Assembly: GCF_001039355.2 (NCBI RefSeq)
Contig: NW_019775583.1
Coordinates: 190,767-254,766 of the forward strand
Length of the DNA: 64,000 bases
Direction: 5' to 3'
Origin: Lingula anatina
Taxonomy: Eukaryota > Brachiopoda > Lingulata > Lingulida > Lingulidae
Position 1 is the stretch's first letter; the number at the start of each line of letters is the position of its first letter. Below the pieces are notes generated by a model that ran no database searches, was not told the DNA's origin, and worked only from the letters and a program-made list of their open reading frames with translations. Below are positions 37,801 through 50,300 of this stretch, in pieces. The position numbers and the translations under genes were made by a program.

Positions 37801-40133
37801 AAGTGCAGATTTTTCATTGCATGTGTATTGTAGAAAAAGCAGGAGAGCCAATCATTGCCACAAGCGTGTCGTTGAACGAGCAATGTCATAAGTTACAACA
37901 AACACATTAAGGATGCATACAAAGTCAATTTTGTCACAAAAACCAACCAAATGCCAGCATATAGTTTCAAGTAGTATAACTAAGAGAATTACCAAAAGGC
38001 ATTTTTTAATTTTACCCGAAAATGATGTTTGAACAGATTTTTCTGCTGGCATTCTAAGCTGTATGTCAATGGGGCAGGAAAGTAGGTCACGGAAGTAGGT
38101 TAAATTTACAACCAAAAATTCAAAGAAAGGAGCAGTCTAAAGGTCTTTTTTGGCAGATCGAGTGATCTATTCAGTTTATCCCTTGGCATGTCGAATTTAT
38201 TTGAGTCATATAAGAATCTAGTAGAAGTGGTTTACATGTGAATCCACGCTCCACCGATGCTCGGTTCGTATGTACCTTTAAAGGTACTAACTAATTTAAG
38301 AGAGAGCAGATGAAATCTTTGACATTCCACAGCGTTTTGTTTTTCAATCACAGCAGTGATATCAGTGATATAATTCAAGAAAAGTCAGGCAGCATTTTTG
38401 GTAAAGACATGTCATTTGGAACATATGTACTCATATATTTGAAAACCACCAACTTTCATAGTAAATCCATGTACAAAAAGGGGTATATCCTCTCACAAGC
38501 GACTTAAGAATTTATCAGTTGGGCAAAGGTTTTAGTTACTAATAAATGACAAAACAACAACCGTATATATACATGCTTGGTTTGGGATGCAGTACCTTTT
38601 TCCAAGTAGGCAATGGCTTTTTCCATGACTTCGCTGTCGAACTGGTCCGTTTCAGCGAAATAGTTTAATAAGAAGACTGGAGTAGCAATGTGCATCAAGT
38701 TTTGTTCAGCACAACCAAGCGGTATATTCAATAAGCCGTCAATGTTTTTTATAGTGGGTCCCATTATATCATCTGTAAAATATAAATGCATACATAAGAG
38801 CAGAAAAAATATGAGATTCTCTGTAAACATGGCCAGTAGGTAAATTTTCTTAAACATTTTATGCTTAACGAGAATTGCAAGTAAATTTTGGGTCTAAATG
38901 CATATTATTATTATCACTCATTCTGATAATTGCAATCATAAAACATAACACACCCTCGCTTTATATTTTCATCCGAGCAAATTCAAATATTTTCCATAAG
39001 GCCAAAAAAATAACACTTAACATTCCAATTGCGAATTGCATCCTTTTTGCATCCTTTTTGTCTTTTATTTAATTACACACCTGTGAGTGTAGCAGCGATG
39101 TAGGAGGAACTCTGCACGGAGGTGGATGGAATATCAATTTGGAACGTTTTACTATATGTTGACGTGCTAGTCAGGTCGATCACCACAGCTTGATTGTATT
39201 CTTGACGGACTCCCTCGGCCTTGTTTAAACAAAACTTAGAAGATGTAGGGCATGACAACATAAATATCCAATGGAGGAATATATTTATTTACACGCGTGT
39301 CTAGAAACTAGATGACGACGGTGAACTGAAATTATAAGTGAAACAAATAAAAGTACTGTAAAAGAATAAACATAAGTATCAACATTTCAACTTAATACAA
39401 ATAGTATAATGAATAATTGACAATGAAACACATACATTAAATAACTAAAAAGTACGTATATAACAACGTTGCCTCTAACGCATTGCTTACTGTACAATAA
39501 CGGGCGTGTCCAAACTACGACTATAAATGGTGACGTTTTCCATTCAACTAAACACCAACATCAACTACACATAAGAGGGCGCCACTCAAGACAAGACGAG
39601 ACAACACAAAGTAAAGCACAAGGCAAACAAACAAAAAAATTTGCCGACGACAATGTCGGTAACAGAAGACAAGGGAAGGTCAGACAAGGTAAGTTAAGAA
39701 AAGTCTCACGGCGCAACAAAGATGTCGACTGAAGTCAAAAATTATTTGCACATGAGACAATTATGTTCCGCTTATCCATGCTTTGTGTATTTCATCAATA
39801 TGCTTTTTTATAAAAGCAATGTGTAGATAACGTGATGACGTGAGTACCGATAAAGAAGGTATTAAATATCTAAATGAACATTGCACAACTGTGAACATGA
39901 AGCATGGTATGTTGTGTAAATGTTGTATGTTGTATAATTTACCCCTAACAAACTGATATCATCGAAGATCATGCCCAACTATACCTCGACAAGCAACTGC
40001 TTCTTCAAGCCATCAATACCAGCCTCCGAGTTCGCTTTTATAAAGACATCAAATTTGCCCAGAGCAGTTGGAATAATAGGGAAATATACGAAGACACCCT
40101 TTCCGTCTTTGACCTATAATTATATACATGTAA

Positions 40134-40211
<78 letters not shown>

Positions 40212-41060
40212 AATTACTCAAACATGTAGCAGAACATTATTATCACACAAGATCACAAAAGACATTCAAGTTAACCTCGGAAATGTTTAAAAAAATTATA
40301 CACTTTAATAAAAAAAAAGGCGTTCTGAAGTTTAACAGTTCATATGTAGACTTTTGTGGAGACATTTATGGAAAGGTATTCGGGATCGTACATCCCATAC
40401 ACAAGAGAGAAGGTTATATAGAAAGTACATATTTAAAGGGAGTTTAAGAATCAAATCTTGGACTACGTCGATATTCAGGCTTCACGTACACTGGCTTGCT
40501 GCGTTTGTGCTTCAGAAACAGTTGTTGGCTTTCCATCCGTGCCCAATACTATGCTCTTGAACCCGTCAGACTTTTCCAGTATTACGTCAACCTTAAAATC
40601 AATGGTAATTTCGTTTTGTGAGAATTCTTTTTTATAACTCGCAGACTTGCTTACAAATTCTATCAATATTTCAATAGATAACATTTTAAATCTCAATGCA
40701 CTGCTTCCCCTTCTTTCACTTTATTTTCATTTATTCAATCAAATGTTTTCTTGATATCTCTGGCTTCATTACCTGTAACTGAGGTTCCAATCAGCAATGC
40801 ACTTTAATTAAAAGCAGTAATTAGGTGTAAACTTTAGACTCTTTGCTTTTATTTTTGTGATGTATAGGTGATTAATGAAGCTGAACATGTTGTCTTAATT
40901 ATTACGTCCAAGTCGATTCCCATATCGTTCCAAACTGCCACTCGAAGGATCAACTTCTCTCCAAGCACGGCTGAATCTGGCATGTACACTGCTAACAGAA
41001 ACCTACGGAATGTCGACAACTGCAATAAACCAAATAACATTCTTTCATTCATTAACCAAT

Positions 41061-41124
<64 letters not shown>

Positions 41125-44100
41125 TTAAATGCGCCTATATGACAAGCATACCATATAATCTTGACGCAACATATGTACATATGCATCGGCACATTTCGCG
41201 CGGGTCAAGGTATGGTTACTAATAATAATAATATACACGACATATTCTGTACTGTATGGGTATCGAATACATTTAGCGAACAAGAACCACACGTAAAACT
41301 CAAACCACATTATGATATTTCGTAATCTTTAATCCATTCGCTTGCACATGTAATGCTAAATGCTAGCAAAATATTTGCTATTTTCGCATAATTTATTTAT
41401 GGAATCTTTAATCTTCTAGCACCATTACTAATATATAAATCACAATAATTGGCGACGATAGCTATGCCAAAAAAAAGTAATGTTTGGATCACCTCTGCCA
41501 TTGCCACTCCCAGGCCGGATTCTGAATGGACGGCAAACACATTGGCTGTCCATGACGAAGTATCACCTGGCGCTATGACATTAAGTGAATTCGTGCCTGT
41601 TGCACTGGAGAATTAACAAGATAAAATTAAGCAGTTAAGGTAATTCAAAGTCACTTGTTATCGGCGAAAATTAACAAGTCTAAGAGTGAAAAACTGAGAA
41701 AGAAGACAAAGCACTGTGTTTCAGAATGCTCCACTGCCCATTTACATCCAACTTATGGTATGAAGTTTTATATGGTAAATTTAATTTAGGATCTAAGAAA
41801 CTTTTTAAATGCAAACAGATAAATGGTATTACCAACAAATACCCTACCCTAAGGTTACACTGGTCCAAAGCCAAGTTTCTCTAAAATAGGACTGCATTGG
41901 TTTTATGTCCGCCAAACTACCAACGACAGAAATACTTTCTGCCTCCGCTAACAACAACAACAAAAAAAAACACATGATAAGATACATAGTTAAGCCATGA
42001 CTAGGTCTTGTTATATTTTGGAAACTACGAGGAGGTTCACACCCAAATGAGTCGCTACAATTTTTTTCACATGCTTAATGTGAACATATATTACAAAGAA
42101 AAAGAACACATATTACACAGTAAATTTACTTCCCACCTTGCCATAACGGTATATAATCGACTTGTCTACCTTTGATTGAAGTTTATATTGGCTTAATTGT
42201 TCGATTAAAACAGCGTGTAATTATATGGGGATTTCCACGAATAACTGTGGTACACGTACATTTTAAACGTTGAAACATTGCTTGAGCTATGCAACAGAAC
42301 TTGAACCAAACTAATAAGGGGATATTGTTTCATTTCTTCGACCATTCTATGTTCTCCATCAATTGTTTAAATAAACTTTTTTCACATTTGGAAAAGAAAT
42401 GAATAAACTTACGTGCCGTTGTGTTTGTGTATCTGTGGACCATAGTATCGGTAAATACAATTACCCCAAAGTTCTGAAATTTTAAAATTGTTTTTTTTTT
42501 TAGATTGTTTATATAAAATCCTCTTTAAAAACAAAACAAGTGAGATTGTTGCAGTTTTACCAGTTTACCAGAATAATTGTTTTTTAACATTTGCCAAGTA
42601 TACTCATCAAAATTCTGATCAAAATAATACTCATCATATACATGATAGTATGTTTACGTTGTTTGGAGTATGAAAATGAAGAAACAGTCGGATGATTATT
42701 TATCGACGTGGTATCTTACGTTTTAACGAACCACTTTAACTGTACCACTACGATGGTAACAATGATAAATAATCGTTTACTTAACACAAACGATTCATCA
42801 TGAAATACTTGAAGCTATTGATGTCTTTTTCAAGTTTGACCATCTTTTGGGCTTCGGATACAACGAACAAAACCATTTTATATCATTTTTGATAGAAAAG
42901 AGGCACAACGTGTACTTTACCTGGAACATGCCATAGACATCAGTGCCACCTATCGGAATGATGTTCTGCATTATGGAACGCTTCTTCCTGGCAGTGAATG
43001 TCTCTCTCTTTGTATCATATGTATCCAGCTCAGTTAAAACCTTAAGTGAAGAATGCGGTATCATTTCATTTTTAATTAAATTACTCTGAAATTCATTGTA
43101 GGAAAGAGCCTTAATATATAATTACATTCATTTACTTATTCATTTATTTGACGTTTGTTTCAATTGGAACAAGGTTTCCTTGTATGGAAAATATACGTTA
43201 TGTGACATTCACTACAAAATTCATAAAGACGAATACCTTCTCTTCCGTGAAGTCGTCGTGCAGGTATCTAAAGGGAAGCAAACTTTGGTCTACGGCCAAG
43301 ATCCCCACGAACGATCCAGGATCGGCAGTCAACACCATGCTTACTTTCTGCCCAGCTTCTGCCCTGGTTTCGTCAAATTGTACGGACACCTAAAATTGAC
43401 CCAGGACAAAGGAGACAGTAAAAGCTTACTATGAAGAATAATTTATTAAATGTTGAATTGGATACATGTATTTTATGTGAAAAAATCCATGGGGTGACTT
43501 ATTTTAGACCTTACCACTCACTGCTAATCGATAAAATTACATGATTGTTCAATTTATGATGTGGAAAGAAACTGTTTTCAAATAATCTTAAAAACTGATA
43601 GTGATTAAAGATGATCTTCATGAAAAATTACCTGGTTTTTAAATGCTCCTTTCACATTGAAACTGAGAACGTCTGCGACAACTTCGCCGTCACTGCGTAC
43701 ATAGTAGGTGGCCATCTTGGATTTGGGTGCCATATTTGGGGTAATGGCAACTTGGAAAGTCATGTTGGAGTTCAGGGACACTTTATTCGTTGACACAACA
43801 TTTCCACCGGCCATGATCTGCAGGGTTTTAAAACGAAATTAAAACAGAAACCCTGAGTTTTAGAGCTCTGTGGAAACTTCAGAGCTCCCTGGGAACTCCC
43901 CTCTCTACTATCAGCACGTACTTCTCTCTGGTGCCCAGGCATGATAGGGAGGTGAGTTTCCAGTGTTTTAGCTCTGAATCTAAGTGTGTAAGCAGTAGGT
44001 GAATCCATCTTTTGGATCTGTTTCACGAGATGCTTTGATTCTTTGGGGTCATTGCACTGTACCTCTCTCAAATTAAATGTGTTACAAAATGTGATTAATA

Positions 44101-47100
44101 TACCTCAAATAAATATAACCTGAACGGCAAATACGCCGTGTTATGAACCCCATATGGTTTGAAGAAACACCTCAATTCATTATCACGCATAGAGTCTTCA
44201 AATGGCAAGAGATAAGCTGGAATCTAGTTTATACGTTCAAACGTATCCCTATTAGAATATTCTTACAACCAATAAAAGGGCAAATGTATTACATCTATAT
44301 TGCATCACACACATGTTTAAAATTCTTTCTCTTCACAAATACATATATTGCCATGAGCAAGGTGATGGTTTTGGTTTAAGTCTTACACAGGTGGGCATCC
44401 ATAGCCCGGCATCTAAATACGTCATCCTTCACCCGCTGTTTGAATATTATCAGAAAATGACTTTCTTACCAGATAAACCAATGTGGTTACTTGTTCCGTC
44501 GACTGGACTTCAAATTCAGCATTACTTCCCGTCTTTAATTAAGAAAACAACATTTTGATGTTCTAGTCTATTTCAAATACTTTATTTTCATTGTGTTGTT
44601 CGTTTGTTAAAGGGATAACAATTGTTCATTTTGGTCAAAAAATGAACTTTCCTGAGGTAAACTACAATTTTCCCATACTTACCAATGGTTAATGAATCCA
44701 TTTCTACATTCAAAGTTAGTCTCTGGTTTTTTTCTAAAGTGCTTTTTTTTTAGAGTATAGTCATCTATGAAGGTCACATGGTCCGATGGCAAGCACAGGT
44801 TTCAAAATAATTACTTTAACTGCCGTTTTTGTGGTAAAAAAGAATATATTATATTTCTATGAGTTGTTTACAATGTTTTTACTGTGAAATATAGATCTCG
44901 TGCGAAGAGTTGTTATCCCATTAAGAATTTGCCCATATTTAAAGATAAGAATGTGACAAACGTGTAGTATAAAAATGCATTCGTAAATCATTATGGTGAA
45001 ACCAAATAAATGAATTCAACTTGATTTACCTGTATCAATGGCGTCTTCGATAAAACCTGAAGGTAATTGTCGCTAGGAGACCTAAAGCCATAAACGGTCA
45101 GGTACCGGACCTTCGATACGTAGGTAAACTGCCATGAATGAGAAAATAAAATAAACCTGTTATTCGTTGATATGCATCTCGCATAATATTCAATTAATAC
45201 ACTAGTGTGAGGGAAAAGGTGTCATCACACCTTCAAGGTTCCTGGCAAGAAATGTTTCTGTACATGTAGTTCTTTCAGCACATGTACCTCCATCATCAAG
45301 CAATTTAAATCTGGACTAACCTGTCAGCTGACCATAACTGCACATATTTAAGCTTTTAATCATTAGTTTAAACAGTATATTTATAAGTAAGCGTAGTTAA
45401 AGAAGGAAAAGTAATTTTTTAGTATCCTATTTACAAAATTCACTGTAAAGAATGTAAATGAAAAGAATATACAGGATAATTGGCCCCATTAAGAATAGGG
45501 GACTAACTAGTCCGAGGGTCAAATATGGCAACCCACTACTAAGCTTGCCGTCTAACCCCCATTACAGACACTGACTCCCCTGAGGAATTATTCAAGTGGG
45601 TCGGCCATATTTGACCCTCGGACTAGTCAGTCCCCTATTCTGAATGGGGCCATTGGTATGTGTGGACGCACTTCAAATCAGTACCGTAAATGTAATTTCG
45701 GTCGCCCTGTCTTGGCTAACTTCCAAGTCAAATCGAACAATGCCGTCATTCGGTACGCTTAGTTCCTGAACGGGTTCTTCAACTGTCTTATACTCGATAA
45801 AATGCTCCCAGTAGGAAGGCGGAAAATTCAATTTGACACTTTCCGGTATCTCTAATGCATATGTAACCCGAGCCTCAACCTGAAGTTTGTGGTCCTCCCC
45901 CTCAATTGGTGTCCCGTCTACTAGGCTGAGTTTTACCTGTTGTGATATAACACTTTATATATATATAAGCTTATGTACAGTGTAGTTACATGTATATTTC
46001 TTATTTGGCGCATGACCTTATACCTTTGCAACTTGTGAATTAGAATTAAAAGCTTTAATAGTGTACCTGACAAATAAGAAAATCGTATCAGATATATAAA
46101 AAGATAGTAGACCAATTTTCGTTAATATCGACATTTTTTCAGAATTTACTTAAGTTCTTTGCGCCGATGCTCAAAACACGTGCGAGCTAAGTCTCAACTT
46201 ACAAAGCCGGTGTACGTAAGTCCCGGTTTGAAAACCCTTGGGGTGGATCCCAGGATGTCCATCGCGTATGGCGAAGAGAAGAACGTAAACTCCGACCACA
46301 CAACTTGTGACAGATCTGTGAGGGTTTCTGCGGCGAGGGCTTTTACCTGCACTGTTCGATATTCCATTTCATATTCAGCAAGCTCAGCTATTTTACCCAA
46401 GACAAAAAATAAGTTCGCTTTTCCGTCAACCTGAAGAAACGCGAAAAGGTATAAATATGATTTGTTATTTGTTTCTATTATAGCAAAGGCCTATATTGTA
46501 TATCACTGATTTTTAATCATAATGATAATTAATGACCGAAAAGTATATTGTGATTCCATGATTGTTTGACATTTCTAATATAATATTTGGATCATGAATG
46601 GAAAAATAGTTTATTTAATGCTTATTTTGATGTCGGTAGGGTGTATTTCTCCCGTCTTTTTAATATTCAGTGACAAGCAAACTAAAGCCGCTCAAAAACA
46701 ATTAACTGCTCTATACAGGAGGTTAGATTTTTTACAACGTTATACTTGTAGGCGATAAATCAAAGAACAAAACCAGTGATGGTTGAATTTTCAAAGGGGG
46801 AAAACGTTTCACAGCTGCACGTTTTGCATTTCTGACAGTTACGTATGTTCCTTTTTTGTGGCTAGACGATAAATCATTTCTTTATTATTCATGGTTCAAG
46901 GAGAGGGAAACTTTGGTACACTTCATGTGGGACCCTAAAATAATCAAACATAGTTTGCAATCGGTGCACTAAATATTTTAAGAGCATGCCTGTGACCTCA
47001 TTTGCACCTCTATATTGGGTTTGGTTGAACAGTGCGCATAGTTCAAGTATATTTTCTTCATATTTTTAATTTGATGAAGATTTTATGCATGTCTCCATTG

Positions 47101-47356
47101 GAGCTCAGATCTATTCTTTTTCATACTTTCAGACCAGGCTGAGCTGGTGAAAATGTTCAAGGATACCTTTTTCTCAAACGAAAGGCTGGGGGTATTTAGT
47201 CAAAGCCATTTAGCCAAATTTCAGAAATATACAAATTTAAGTCAAAGTATTGCTCCTTTAAACTTAGTCACACTTATTACCCCTATCATATTACTTTAAT
47301 ATTATGTAAAGCAAACAGACTAGAAGTTTACATGAAGACTCAATAATTTTTAGAAC

Positions 47357-47389
<33 letters not shown>

Positions 47390-50300
47390 CTCAACTGAGT
47401 TGAAATAAATGAAACAATTTTTATTTATGAATTGATTAAAACTACACCCAAGGTCAAAACACTAGAATGAACGTGAGACGATTTTCATTATCATCTAGCT
47501 GAGACGAAGTCTTAAGAGAAACGTTTTTTTTTCTAAAAGATATAGATATAGATATTGGACAGTCATCCACACATTTCTTTAAAACGTAGAATTACAAGTA
47601 AAACTTACGTTTTCAAATTTTCAGTTAAATATATGAAAATTTATCTCAAAATACAATTACTATGGCTGCCATCTTGGCTCTTTCAGACACTTTGACATTT
47701 GATCATGAGCTCTTTGAGCCTACGAGAAGATTCATAAACTAAATATTGGACTCATTTTTAACATTCCCTCCCCTCTAACACACTCTCAGATCCAACAGTA
47801 AATTGTCACATTCAGCAGCCTGCTTGGCTTCAGTTACTGCACTGTATCCTTACAAAGTTCAGAGGATGAAGTTGGTAGAAATCTGTTAAAGGCAGTTCTG
47901 CGTTGCCCGAACAGTCCACTCCTTTGCCATCACTGTACCTGCAAACGAGAATCGCACTTCGCTACTGCTTCGTTGAAACAACACATGAAGTTATTGTTTA
48001 CATTGTTAACAGAATTCGTTAAATATACGCTCACCTCACCCATAAAAGCAATATATACGCCCCTATCCTTTCTGAAAAGGACCATTCTGATAATATACTT
48101 TTGCAGGCTGCTGTTCCTTCGCGTCAAACAACGAGCAAATTTCGAAGGCGCAACAAAACCACGAAACTATTTCATGATTCCAGTGTCATGTGATTTGTAT
48201 ATTTCTAGTGCCACATAATGTTGGTGATACTTTCAACAAGATTTATCTGATTCAAGTGAATTGAAAATTTTCTTCTGTTGAAAATCAGGCCATGAGGAAT
48301 ACATAGTTTGTATTTTGGAAACGTATGCCAAAACTAGATGCAAACTACGATTGAAATAAACAATTACATATCTACAGTATACTGGTAGGCAAACAGTTAA
48401 CCACGATTCTTACTTAGCTACCACGCTCCCATTGATAAAAGTGTCTGTGAATGTTACGTAGGATGGAATGTTCATAGTAACATCAAACTTTGGTTCAACT
48501 GAAAAAAGGAAATATGTCAGTAAATGCATTTCATATTGGGTGGGAATCATCCAACAATTAATGTAAAACATAAACGATCCGTTTAACTATTTAGAGCTTA
48601 TCAATTTACGTTCGTTTAAATTCTAGACTTCTTGAATCAATGTGCTTATAAAACGGCTGTTGACATTGGATCTAAATTTAACCACTTCTGAAATATGGAT
48701 CTCCTTTATTTCTTCACTCGTTATAAACAACTGGACAGGCTTTGTCTTGTGACAATACGTCACACGCACCATATTACTCAGCGTAAGTCTGATACCAGCA
48801 TTTTTACTTGTATAATGTGGCAACCTACTTGGGTGTATACTGTATATGCAGTATTAATATAATATTAACGTACCGTATTCAGTCACAGTAAATTCCTTCT
48901 CTTCCGTTTGGAGCTAGGTAGAAAATTGTTAAATAATTTAACACGATATTTAAATAATAACGGATCATATTAAAAGACAGGACATTTTTAGAATTAAATC
49001 TTTAAAAAAAATGAGCTGCACGCATGTTTTTGTCGGTCACATAAAAAACTGCAAAACAGCTAAAACGCTTAAATACCAGAATCAAGTTACATGGTTTTAA
49101 TTCATATCATATGATCACTAATTTTAGCTGCCATTACCGGTCTTAGCTTGATCTTCTGTGTACAATTTTCATTTCACATCACTTATAGTTGAACCTTTTG
49201 TAATATACTGGAGCATATATTATGAAAACAACATTACGACGTGCATGTTGCTACGCTTTAAGAAATTAAGAAATTAATTACCTCCGCCAAGGAGGTTATG
49301 TTTTCACCCCTGTTTGTTTGTCTCTCTGTCTGTCTGTCTGTCATCAACATAACTCAAAAAGTTATGGACCGATTTTGATGAAATTTTCAGGAACTGTCAG
49401 GAGTGGGCCAAGGAAGAGATTATTAGTTTTTGGTGGTGATCCGGATCAATAATCAATCAATAATAATAAAAAATCGCTGCCTTGGCGGAGGTCTGCGCTC
49501 TCGGAATACTTTTCTAGTTTAGTTTATATAACTGCATTAACAGCTTCAGCCATAGCGCTAACGTACAGTGCTTTTTCATAACCATTCTCATATCATTTAT
49601 CTCAAACACTAACTTTATATCAAACACCAATAGAATACTCAGCATGTGAAAGCCTGGAACTTACCGCCGCCGTCACCCTGACAGTCCAGGCGCCGAGCGG
49701 AGGCTGATCAGACAGAAGAAGTTCAGCGGCTACAACTCCTGAAGACTCTTGGAGATCAACCGAGCTTTTGATTTTGTTATTCGACGGGTCCTTTGGTAAA
49801 AGATGTTTAAAATTTTAAGGCATGGGAGGCAAGATTTTCTGGACCAAATTAAAGCGCTTCCAGTAATCAATCAACTTTGTTTGGCTTGAATTTTGTCATT
49901 CTTACAAGGCTGTATTTATTTTAGAGGGCAATGATAGGATGGATTTGACGCTTGACTGTTACTAAAAGGTATCAAAAAGGCTACCAAAAAAGGCTACCAA
50001 AAGTGGTCTTAAAGGGATGCTTTACGCTTGATGGCTGACACATTGACTTTACAGCTTACGTAAATTTCCACTGTCAGCGGTCCACTGAAGCTCTTTAAGT
50101 CGGGATATACAGCCAACGCTCGTATTCGCACTGGGAGTAAAAGAAACATTCACGTTAGATATTGGACCACCATCTTTCTCGACAAAACATTTGAAAAAGT
50201 AAAGGGTGTGCCATTGTGAAGGCATCTCAGATATCACATTGCATTTCTACATGTATAAACTATAAGCACACGGACACTAAGGAAGCATAACGAGAAAATT

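Noticed and set aside
39971-40447. 158-codon plus-strand open frame
   Set aside because: It is antisense to TEP exon 22 and runs through an (AT)n microsatellite; the protein is low complexity.
48032-48074. Candidate extra exon between TEP exons 8 and 9 ([12 protein letters not shown], with AG and GT borders)
   Set aside because: Exon 8 joins exon 9 directly in frame ([13 protein letters not shown]). The equivalent half-copy segment (20890-20935) differs by one base in length and would shift frame, so the segment behaves like intron.
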